In this document: positions 37,460 to 44,369 of the stretch, piece after piece | How the letters are laid out: the number at the start of each line of letters is the position of its first letter | Position numbering within the stretch: the stretch's first letter is position 1 | NCBI RefSeq assembly: GCF_025919725.1 | Contig: NZ_CP081495.1 | Coordinates: 1,674,001 to 1,738,000, forward strand | Direction: 5' to 3' | Source of the DNA: Flavobacterium agricola | GTDB taxonomy: Bacteria > Bacteroidota > Bacteroidia > Flavobacteriales > Flavobacteriaceae | DNA: 64,000 nt | Program-made: the position numbers and the translations under genes | Notes under the pieces: model-generated | The model's input: the letters and a program-made list of their open reading frames with translations, nothing else | The model's database searches: none | Told to the model about the DNA's origin: nothing

Positions 37460-38089
37460 ATGAAAAAGCTTGTTTATATTTTTTTGATTCTGTTTTTTAT
37501 GGGTTTAGGTGCTTTTATTTTAGATACCTACACCAAATATACCACGATTAAAAATCAGGAACAATTTGTACCAGAATCGGCCATTATTCAAGAACAGCTG
37601 AAAAACGTAAGCAAGTTGGTGGTTAACGAGGCAAAATATTCGCAAGTTTATACCTATAAAAGCTCGAAATCGTATTTGGGTGATTTGTTTAAGTTTGATA
37701 AAAAAGCGGTTGTTTTGGTTAATGCCGACGTATTAATTTCGTACGATTTATCTCAAATTGAATATGAAATTGATGAGGAGAAAAAAATAGTGAAGCTGAC
37801 CAATATTCCGAAAGAAGAAGTAAAATGTTTTCCGGAAATTAAAATTTTAGATGTAAACGAATCTACCTTTAATACTTTTGTTGGTAACGATTACAATAAA
37901 GTTAATGAAAAAATTAAAGCTGAATTTTTAAAGAAAATAAACAATTCTAACTTAAAAATAAATGCTAAAGATCGGTTGGTTTCTGAATTGGCTAAATTTT
38001 TAGTAATTACTAACAGCTTGGGTTGGACATTGGTTTATGAAAACCAGCCTATAAATTCTACCACAGATTTTAATGCTTTACCATTATAA
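37460..38089 (+). CDS. DUF4230 family membrane-anchored protein
   Basis: 209 residues from the ATG at 37460; an in-frame TTG two codons earlier is less likely. N-terminal anchor helix KKLVYIFLILFFMGLGAFIL, then a soluble domain with the DUF4230 features VPESAIIQEQLKNVSKLVVNEAKYSQVYTY and YDLSQIEYEID, and a C-terminal helix ending GWTLVYENQP. Predicted outside the inner membrane. Co-directional and 6 bp after the GSCFA gene. Function unknown. Confidence 0.85.
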   Translation: MKKLVYIFLILFFMGLGAFILDTYTKYTTIKNQEQFVPESAIIQEQLKNVSKLVVNEAKYSQVYTYKSSKSYLGDLFKFDKKAVVLVNADVLISYDLSQIEYEIDEEKKIVKLTNIPKEEVKCFPEIKILDVNESTFNTFVGNDYNKVNEKIKAEFLKKINNSNLKINAKDRLVSELAKFLVITNSLGWTLVYENQPINSTTDFNALPL

Positions 38090-38125
38090 AAAAAGGAGTT
38101 CAATTGGTTTTGAACACCTTTTTTA
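38088..38125. terminator. Bidirectional terminator between the DUF4230 and barrel genes
   Basis: Imperfect stem AAAAGGAGTTCAA / TTGAACACCTTTT with one A-A bulge, between convergent genes. Confidence 0.7.
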
Positions 38126-40912
38126 TTCTTCATCTTCGTAATCACGAACCTTGTATTTGTTTTTTTCTTTTCCGCCAAACTTAGCTAATTTATACGTTAG
38201 CGAAAACATAACATAGCGTTTTAAAATGCTGTTGTACTGATCTATAACTTGGGTTGCGTTGGCGGTACGGCGCACGTTGGTATTTTGATTTAGCACGTCG
38301 TAAACTTTAATTTTGGCAATAAACGTTTCGTCTAAAAACTTATGCCCGATAGATAAATTCCACAACAGAAAATCTTTTTTAAATCCGGGAGTAATATTGC
38401 CATTATGGGTAAAGTTTAAATCGTTTGCAAAAAACACATTTTTAGGCCAATATAACGTAGTTTGTAAGCTTGCAACATAGCTTGTATATTGCGTTTTATC
38501 TACTACATAATTGTTGTAATTTAAATTACTAAAATTAAATTCGTACGTGGCTTTTACATCAAAATCTTTTTTATAGCGCCAGCTTAACATAATTTCTGGA
38601 TAAATAGAAAACCATTGGCTGGTATATTTTTGTTGATTGGTAATTCCGTAGTTTTTATCAAAACCAAATCCTAAATAATATTCGTATTTAAACGTATTGT
38701 TATCGTTTACTTTAATGCTTTGGTACACGCCTGAATTAAAATACCCAACATAACCGGCACGTCCGGAAAGGTAATTTAAGGTTCCTTTAAAGTTTTCGTC
38801 GTATTCTAATTGCTTAATTATACCTACCGAATTTATTTTAAAATTGGTATTCACATAAGTTCCTAATTTTGATTCGGTATTAAAAGTAAAAGTTCGTAAC
38901 TGAAACAAATGTTGCTCAGTATTTTTTAAATCAGGATTACCTACCACGGTTAAAAACGGATTAACCAAATCGGTAACCGGTGCTAAATAATTTAAACTAT
39001 TTATAGCTTGATTGTATGTGTACGAAAACACAACTTTGCGATTTGCATTTACCGGCACACGTAAAGCTGCATGAACATGAGGCAATACCTGCGTTTTTTG
39101 TTGACGAAACGGTGTGTTTAAATACGCGTTATTGATGTTGTAATCTACAATTTTAGGGCTAGCATTTACCTCAAAATAGCCGTCTTTTAAAACATATTTG
39201 TAGGCAAATGTTGGAGCAAATTCGTTAACCTGCATGTTGTTGGTAAACGATAAGCTAGGATCTGCTAAGTTGTAGGTTGCGTTTATTTGATTAAAATCAG
39301 CTCCTTCACGATTCCATCGTGAAAATGTATTTTCGTACTGCATTCCCACGGTAAGTTCTTGATTGGGTGCAATCGGTTCTTTATACTTAAATACAAGATG
39401 CGTTTTGTTTTCGTTATTAATCGTTTGCAGTTGCTGATTTCTAATATCTTGCGTTTGAGATTCTAAAAAATTAGTTTGCGATTGATTAATGGCTGTTGCA
39501 TCTTTCTGATTGAAATTGGTTGTAATTTGAGCGACAATGTTTCGATTCTGCTTTTCAAAATTATGAACCAAAAGCAAATTAGCGCCAACATTTTTTTGTT
39601 TTGAATTTTGATGCTTTTGATAGGTTTGGTTGTTTACCATTTCTTGATGCTGATTTACCGTTGTACTGTTTCCTGCTTCGGTACCCTGCATATCTAAATA
39701 ATCAATTTTAGGATCGATTTGTAAGGTTGTATTTTTACCAAGTTTAACCTCAAAAGATACTGCAGCATTGTTAGATTTTGTTAACTTATTTTCGTTTGCT
39801 TCTGCATCTGTTACAAACAAATTCCCAGGAATTAAGTTTTCGGTACGTGTTTTTGCTTGATTAGAAAAGTTGATTTCGTTAAAAATATAATTACTGCTTA
39901 AGTTTACTTTTTTATTAAAAATATCGCTGTAATTAAAACCGGCTAATTTATTGGAATAAATACCTTTATCTCCGCCAATATTCTGATCGTTAATTGCAAT
40001 AGCGCCATTGGCTGCTTGGCTTAAACTTACATTTCGCCCGCTTACCAAATTGTCAAAAATTTCGTTGTTACTAAAACCTAAGGAATTGATGTTATTTGCT
40101 GAACCCAAAACACTGATTTTGGTATCGTTATTAAAATAATTTAATAACAAAGAGCCTTCATATTTTTCATCGGTTCCGTATCCTCCGGTAACATTTCCAA
40201 AAAAGCCTTTATTTTTATCGTCTTTAATGGTTAAGTTGATGGTTTTTTCTGTTGAAGAAGCTTTTTCATTAGCCAACTTTTGCGCCTTGGTTTTGTAATC
40301 AGAAACCTGAATTTTACTAATAATATGTGCAGGAAGGTTGTTTAAAATAATTTGGCCGTTGGTATCAAAAAACGGTTTGCCGTTTAATAAAAATTCGCTT
40401 ACCTCCTGCCCATTTACTATAACCTTTCCGTTATCTGCTACCATAACCCCAGGCAATTGTTCTAATAAAGATTTAACGGTTGCATCGGGACGAATATCAA
40501 ACGAATTGGCATTAAATTCAATCGTATCTTTTTTTATTTTAACTGGAGCAACATGGGTAGTAACCACCAATTCTTTTAAGGTTTGGTTAGATGCAGGTTC
40601 TAAAACAATGGTTCCTAAATTTTGATGCTCATGAATTGCATCAAAAACCAAAACATGTTCTTTATAACCAGCTGCGCTTACCACAAAAAATGTTTTTTGA
40701 TTTATGGGTTGAACCGGTAAATGAAAATCGCCATTTACTTTAGAAATAGAATAATTTACTAAACTTGAATCGGCAACAGCATTTAAATAAACGGTTGCAG
40801 CTTCAATAGGTAATTCGGCAGCAGTAATTACCTTACCTGTAATAGATACCGCATTTTGGCCGTAGAAAAACGACACACAAAAGCATGTAAAAAGTAAAAG
40901 GTAAGTTTTCAT
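38123..40912 (-). CDS. Outer-membrane beta-barrel protein with CarboxypepD_reg-like domain (second copy of the type)
   Basis: 929 residues. Signal peptide of about 18 residues ending in YGQ. Regulatory beta-sandwich at about 22-105 (SITGKVITAAELPIEAATVY); plug-like part at about 125-230 (KKDTIEFNANSFDIRPDATV, LLEQLPGVMVADNGKVIVNG, FLLNGKPFF). The barrel extends to about residue 915 and ends with a charged cytosol-like tail KNKYKVRDYEDEE rather than a terminal aromatic residue, which is unusual. It starts 40 bp after the histidine kinase stop and is probably co-transcribed with it. Related to, but not close to, the barrel at 30816. Confidence 0.83.
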   Translation of the reverse strand: MKTYLLLFTCFCVSFFYGQNAVSITGKVITAAELPIEAATVYLNAVADSSLVNYSISKVNGDFHLPVQPINQKTFFVVSAAGYKEHVLVFDAIHEHQNLGTIVLEPASNQTLKELVVTTHVAPVKIKKDTIEFNANSFDIRPDATVKSLLEQLPGVMVADNGKVIVNGQEVSEFLLNGKPFFDTNGQIILNNLPAHIISKIQVSDYKTKAQKLANEKASSTEKTINLTIKDDKNKGFFGNVTGGYGTDEKYEGSLLLNYFNNDTKISVLGSANNINSLGFSNNEIFDNLVSGRNVSLSQAANGAIAINDQNIGGDKGIYSNKLAGFNYSDIFNKKVNLSSNYIFNEINFSNQAKTRTENLIPGNLFVTDAEANENKLTKSNNAAVSFEVKLGKNTTLQIDPKIDYLDMQGTEAGNSTTVNQHQEMVNNQTYQKHQNSKQKNVGANLLLVHNFEKQNRNIVAQITTNFNQKDATAINQSQTNFLESQTQDIRNQQLQTINNENKTHLVFKYKEPIAPNQELTVGMQYENTFSRWNREGADFNQINATYNLADPSLSFTNNMQVNEFAPTFAYKYVLKDGYFEVNASPKIVDYNINNAYLNTPFRQQKTQVLPHVHAALRVPVNANRKVVFSYTYNQAINSLNYLAPVTDLVNPFLTVVGNPDLKNTEQHLFQLRTFTFNTESKLGTYVNTNFKINSVGIIKQLEYDENFKGTLNYLSGRAGYVGYFNSGVYQSIKVNDNNTFKYEYYLGFGFDKNYGITNQQKYTSQWFSIYPEIMLSWRYKKDFDVKATYEFNFSNLNYNNYVVDKTQYTSYVASLQTTLYWPKNVFFANDLNFTHNGNITPGFKKDFLLWNLSIGHKFLDETFIAKIKVYDVLNQNTNVRRTANATQVIDQYNSILKRYVMFSLTYKLAKFGGKEKNKYKVRDYEDEE

Positions 40913-40952
40913 TTTTTAGTAGTAGTAGTTTTTTGGTTGGTTTGTTTTTAGT

Positions 40953-42923
40953 TTATAATTGGATTGGTATTTTTATTTTTATTGTAAATCCTGGTTTAGT
41001 ACTAATTTCAATAGTTCCTTTTAAGGTTTTTACGCGTTGTTGCATATTTTTCATTCCGATTCCGGGGTTGGCTGATTTTGATCCGCCCACGCCATCATCT
41101 TGAATGGTTAAAAAACAATAATCAGCATCAAAATCAATAGTTATTTGTGCATGTTTTGCATGTGCATGTTTTAAAATATTCTGACACGCTTCTTGCACAA
41201 TCCGATATATATTTACTTTTAAAACCGTTGAAATTTCTAACAAAACAGCTTCTTGATTAACGGCAATATCAAAATGTGTTTGATGCAATTCGTTGTTGCT
41301 TTGTACCAAATCTAAAAGCAGCTTTTTATAATCGTTAGAAAACTCACCCGTTTGATTGCTTAAGTTATGAGACAGCGCGCGGATTTCGGCTTCAATATTT
41401 TGTAAATCCTTAATCAATTTTTTACGCGTTTCAATCGCTTCTTCGTCAGAACTTTTATTCAGCATGCCTAAATTTAAGCGCGTGCTGTATAATTTATTCA
41501 TTACGCCATCGTGTAATTCTAAAGCAATACGTTCTTTTTCAGTTTTTTGCGCTTTATCAATTAGTTTTTGTTGTTCTTGTAATAAAGAAAACAACATTTC
41601 TTCGGCCTTGTTTTTAAGCAAGGCATTGTTTAACGCGGTTTTATTTGATTGATTGATGCGCCACAAGGCAATGGTACCAATAACCAATAAAACAATTATG
41701 GTGATGTAAATGCCGTACTGGATGCGCGCGGACAAGGATTTGTTCATATCCTCAATTCGGCTTGTATCATATTCTATACGTGCAAATTTATTTTTGGTTT
41801 TAATTTGTTTGTCAATTAATTGCTGGTAACGATCTAAATAATTAGAATGGTAGCTATCAAAGTTTTCTGGATCTGATTTAGATAAGGTTTTTAAAATATT
41901 TAAAATTTCAATATTATAATTGGTATTTAATGCGGCATCTAAAGCCCATTTAAAATATTTATTGGCAGCTTCTTTATCTTGTATTTCTAAGTAGTATTCG
42001 CCTAAATATTTGTATTTGTACACCAAATCTATTTCTTTACCGTGCTCTTTGGTAATTTGTACTGCATCAACTAAATAATCTTTAATCTCAGTATTTGGTC
42101 CGTATAACTTTAATTGGTTGTTACCAATATTAGAAATTACGGTAGCATATTGAATGGGTAAACTTGATTGTAATCGTTTTAAATCTATTTTATTTAAAAC
42201 ATGTAATGCATTTTTATAATCTTTTTGAGCGGCATAAACGTTAGATAAATCTACCGTATTAATTACCTGATAATAAAACTTTTTTTCATCAGAAACAGTA
42301 AGTTTAGCAATCATTTTTTCAGCTTCTTTATAATAATGCAACGCATCACTATAAAGCGCTAAGGCTTCTAAATTTCCGCCTTGTAAGCTAAAACACTGGT
42401 ACTTTAGCAAATAATTATCCGAATCTTTTAGGTAATGTAATGCTCGGGTAAGTTCCATTTCACTTTCGGTATAAACACCATCATAAAATAAAACATAACC
42501 TTTATTGAACAGTACTTTAGCTAAACGATCGGTATTTTTGGTAGCTGCGTAAATTTTCTCGGCTTGCTTATAAAAATAATACGCGCTGTCTTTGTATGTA
42601 AATTCATAACAATCGCCAATATAATAATAGGCGCGCCCGATATTAGCACTGTCTTTTTCGGCTTTGGCATGTTTTAAAATGTTACGGCTAACATTGTTTG
42701 ATTTTTCTAAATCACGTAAGTAATAAAATTCCTCAGCGATTTTAAAATACAACGAAGAATTGTATTTAGAATTAAGAAATAACGAATCTAAATACTGCGC
42801 TTGGTTAAGCGAATCTAATTGTTCAAAATAAGAATCGTTAAAATTTAATACCGTAACTGGTTCTTTTTTATTGCACGCCAATAAAAGCAGTAAAAAACTA
42901 AAAAGTGGAATAAAATATTTCAA
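40953..42923 (-). CDS. TPR-containing sensor histidine kinase (HisKA_3 type), lipoprotein-like N-terminus
   Basis: 656 residues. The only possible start is TTG at 42923: an in-frame stop lies 6 codons upstream and no ATG follows before the signal peptide MKYFIPLFSFLLLLLACNK, which has a lipobox (LLAC). A helical sensor of TPR repeats (about 50-370) is followed by one membrane helix (about 400-420), a coiled coil, a HisKA_3 motif EKERIALELHDGVMNKLYS with the phosphoacceptor His (about 471), and an ATPase domain (IVQEACQNILKHAHAKHA, DDGVGG, GIGMKNMQQRV). NarL-family partner kinases look like this; the response regulator at 43236 is the obvious partner. A UUG start implies modest translation. 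Confidence 0.9.
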   Translation of the reverse strand: MKYFIPLFSFLLLLLACNKKEPVTVLNFNDSYFEQLDSLNQAQYLDSLFLNSKYNSSLYFKIAEEFYYLRDLEKSNNVSRNILKHAKAEKDSANIGRAYYYIGDCYEFTYKDSAYYFYKQAEKIYAATKNTDRLAKVLFNKGYVLFYDGVYTESEMELTRALHYLKDSDNYLLKYQCFSLQGGNLEALALYSDALHYYKEAEKMIAKLTVSDEKKFYYQVINTVDLSNVYAAQKDYKNALHVLNKIDLKRLQSSLPIQYATVISNIGNNQLKLYGPNTEIKDYLVDAVQITKEHGKEIDLVYKYKYLGEYYLEIQDKEAANKYFKWALDAALNTNYNIEILNILKTLSKSDPENFDSYHSNYLDRYQQLIDKQIKTKNKFARIEYDTSRIEDMNKSLSARIQYGIYITIIVLLVIGTIALWRINQSNKTALNNALLKNKAEEMLFSLLQEQQKLIDKAQKTEKERIALELHDGVMNKLYSTRLNLGMLNKSSDEEAIETRKKLIKDLQNIEAEIRALSHNLSNQTGEFSNDYKKLLLDLVQSNNELHQTHFDIAVNQEAVLLEISTVLKVNIYRIVQEACQNILKHAHAKHAQITIDFDADYCFLTIQDDGVGGSKSANPGIGMKNMQQRVKTLKGTIEISTKPGFTIKIKIPIQL

Positions 42924-42944
42924 ATCAATTTTTTAGCTAAATTA

Positions 42945-42976
42945 AAAAAACTATGTAATTTCTTACATAGTTTTTT
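42945..42976 (-). terminator. Terminator of the 47-aa lipoprotein gene
   Basis: Stem AAAAAACTATGTAA / TTACATAGTTTTTT with a 4-nt loop. On the minus strand it lies between the small lipoprotein and the kinase, so the two are largely separate units. Confidence 0.8.
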
Positions 42977-42987
42977 ATATAGAAGTG

Positions 42988-43131
42988 TTAATCCTTTGTT
43001 TTATCAACAATTTTTTCCCCATCAACAGCTTCTTCTACGTTATTCAATTTTGTTTGAGATTCTACATCATCTGCAGTACACGAAGCCAAAAATGCTACCG
43101 TAGCAATAGCCATAAATAAAAACTTTTTCAT
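42988..43131 (-). CDS. Small lipoprotein (47 aa)
   Basis: ATG at 43131. MKKFLFMAIATVAFLASC is a textbook lipoprotein signal with lipobox LASC (Cys18), leaving a mature peptide of 30 residues (TADDVESQTKLNNVEEAVDG then EKIVDKTKD), acidic and probably helical. No known family recognised. It has its own promoter with a 23-bp-spaced CCGTAAC pair and its own terminator, lying divergently from the response regulator and upstream of the kinase. A role as accessory sensor, or output, of the two-component system is inference. Confidence 0.75.
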   Translation of the reverse strand: MKKFLFMAIATVAFLASCTADDVESQTKLNNVEEAVDGEKIVDKTKD

Positions 43132-43165
43132 AATTTTACTTAAATTTTAATAGTTTGATTGTTTT

Positions 43166-43223
43166 CAAAACTAAAACTAATTTTTAACAGTTAATTACGG
43201 TTTTTTTTTAAAAATCGTTACGG
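43166..43223 (-). promoter_or_regulatory. Operator-promoter of the small lipoprotein: paired CCGTAAC and TAGTTTTG
   Basis: Read on the minus strand: CCGTAAC (43223-43217), then CCGTAAT (43200-43194) exactly 23 bp on, then the -7 box TAGTTTTG (43173-43166) starting exactly 27 bp after the proximal heptamer, the same geometry as the two small-RNA promoters. The pair also lies 13-42 bp before the response-regulator ATG, so it could autoregulate that gene from the other strand. Confidence 0.72.
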
Positions 43224-43235
43224 TTTTTTTATTTT

Positions 43236-43895
43236 ATGAGAAATATTATTATCATTGATGATCATCCTTTAACAATAAGTGCTTACAAAAGTTTATTAAC
43301 TCAGGAATTTGAAAACAATATATGCGTACATACTGCACATAATGGAAATGAGGTTATTCAGAAAGTTAGTGCACTGGCTGCAAATCAGGAAAAAATTTGC
43401 TTAGCAATTGTAGATTATAGCATTCCGCCAAGCGACGATGGTACAATTAAAAACGGTACCGATGTTGCTGCTTTAATAAAAAAGCATTTTAAAAATTGCA
43501 TGTTGGTATTTTTAACTATGCATAATGAGCCGCTGCTTTTACATAACTTACATTTAAAATTTAGCCCACAAGGCATTATTTCTAAAAATGACATTGATGC
43601 CGACTCGTTTGCAGGCATTATAAAAAGCATTTCAGAAGGAAAAATATACAGAAGTGATACCATGATAGAATCTTTAAGTATCATAATGAACAAAAAAATA
43701 AATTTTGATGAAATTGACAGTCAAATTTTACTTTTGTTATCAAAAAAAGTTAAAAGTAAAGATTTACCAAAATATATTGAGCTGTCACAGAGCGCAATAG
43801 AAAAGCGCAAGTATAAAATTAAAGAGCAATTGTTAGGAGAAAAAGGCACCGATAAAGAATTGGTTGCGGTTGCTAAAGCATATAATTTAATATAA
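43236..43895 (+). CDS. NarL/FixJ-type response regulator
   Basis: 219 residues. Receiver domain: acidic pair Asp8-Asp9 (IIIIDDHP), phosphoacceptor Asp60 (AIVDYSIPP), Thr at about 95 (VFLTMHN), Lys at about 117 (GIISKND). The C-terminal about 60 residues (FDEIDSQILLLLSKKVKSKDLPKYIELSQSAIEKRKYK) are a LuxR-like helix-turn-helix with a diverged recognition helix, followed by GLEKG-like loop and a final helix. The kinase encoded divergently (40953-42923) is the likely partner. CCGTAAC pairs lie just before and just after this gene, making it the best candidate for the protein that binds them. Confidence 0.9.
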   Translation: MRNIIIIDDHPLTISAYKSLLTQEFENNICVHTAHNGNEVIQKVSALAANQEKICLAIVDYSIPPSDDGTIKNGTDVAALIKKHFKNCMLVFLTMHNEPLLLHNLHLKFSPQGIISKNDIDADSFAGIIKSISEGKIYRSDTMIESLSIIMNKKINFDEIDSQILLLLSKKVKSKDLPKYIELSQSAIEKRKYKIKEQLLGEKGTDKELVAVAKAYNLI

Positions 43896-43897
43896 AA

Positions 43898-43955
43898 CCG
43901 TAATAGTTTTAACAGAAAAACCGTAACGCAGAATGTAAGACGTTACTTATATTTG
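43898..43955 (+). promoter_or_regulatory. Operator-promoter of small-RNA locus 1
   Basis: CCGTAAT (43898-43904) and CCGTAAC (43921-43927), 23 bp start to start, then TATATTTG (43948-43955) starting 27 bp after the proximal heptamer. The proximal repeat covers the position where a -33 element would be, as for a class II activator site. Confidence 0.75.
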
Positions 43956-43959
43956 TAAT

Positions 43960-44062
43960 AAGAAAGTGATAATAATTCCCTTATTATTCCCAAATTCACT
44001 TTCTTAAATAGTAATAATTTTATGGTACTTAAAAAGCAACCTCCCCAAAAGGTTGCTTTTTA
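43960..44062 (+). ncRNA. Candidate small RNA 1, C-rich loops, tandem copy
   Basis: Predicted transcript of about 103 nt beginning a few bases after the -7 box. Stem AAGAAAGTGA (43960-43969) / TCACTTTCTT (43996-44005); inside it an inner stem TAATAA / TTATTA with loop TTCCC, followed by a second unpaired TTCCC. An AT-rich linker leads to the terminator: AAAAAGCAACCT (44031-44042), loop CCCCAAA, AGGTTGCTTTTT (44050-44061). Only a 13-codon ATG frame exists and it runs through the terminator stem, so translation is unlikely. A similar copy follows 213 bp on with a compensatory pair change. Targets unknown. Confidence 0.65.
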
Positions 44063-44110
44063 AATTTAAAACAGACAGTGTTAATTTTTAAAATGTTTTT
44101 TAATAAAAAA

Positions 44111-44168
44111 CCGTAACAGATTTAACACAAAAACCGTAACAAACAACTTCGCGGTCTGTCTATATTTG
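44111..44168 (+). promoter_or_regulatory. Operator-promoter of small-RNA locus 2
   Basis: CCGTAAC (44111-44117) and CCGTAAC (44134-44140), 23 bp start to start, then TATATTTG (44161-44168) starting 27 bp after the proximal heptamer. Identical geometry to locus 1, although the 20 bp between heptamer and -7 box have diverged. Confidence 0.78.
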
Positions 44169-44172
44169 TAAC

Positions 44173-44275
44173 AAGGAAATGAAAATAATTCCCTTATTAT
44201 TCCCAAATTCATTTTCTTAATATAGTAATAATTTTATGGTAATTAAAAAGCAACCTCCCCAAAGGTTGCTTTTTA
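44173..44275 (+). ncRNA. Candidate small RNA 2, C-rich loops, tandem copy
   Basis: Predicted transcript of about 103 nt. Stem AAGGAAATGAA (44173-44183) / TTCATTTTCTT (44208-44218). Against copy 1 a G-C pair has become A-U by changes on both sides and one A-U has become G-U, so pairing is conserved while sequence changes. The inner loop TTCCC and the following TTCCC are unchanged. The terminator has stem AAAAAGCAACCT (44245-44256) / AGGTTGCTTTTT (44263-44274) and loop CCCCAA. Duplicated RNAs under the same operator recall regulator-controlled small-RNA sets in other bacteria; direct homology is not claimed. Confidence 0.65.
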
Positions 44276-44326
44276 AATAAATGTAGCTACAAAATTTTGA
44301 CTTTCTTATTTATAGATTTTAATTGT

Positions 44327-44363
44327 AAAAAAAACGTTTAGCCCTTTACTAAACGTTTTTTTT
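44327..44363 (-). terminator. Terminator of der
   Basis: Stem AAACGTTTA / TAAACGTTT with a 9-nt loop and long A- and T-runs, just after the der stop on the minus strand; palindromic enough to act in both directions. Confidence 0.8.
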
Positions 44364-44369
44364 ATTTTA

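Noticed and set aside
42851..42857. CCGTAAC inside the kinase coding region
   Set aside because: A single heptamer within coding sequence without a partner 23 bp away; treated as chance.
44024..44275. Two short peptides (MVLKKQPPQKVAF and a 14-residue relative) in the small-RNA loci
   Set aside because: Both run through the terminator hairpin and their C-terminal residues diverge by a frame change between copies, so coding is unlikely; the RNA structure is what is conserved.
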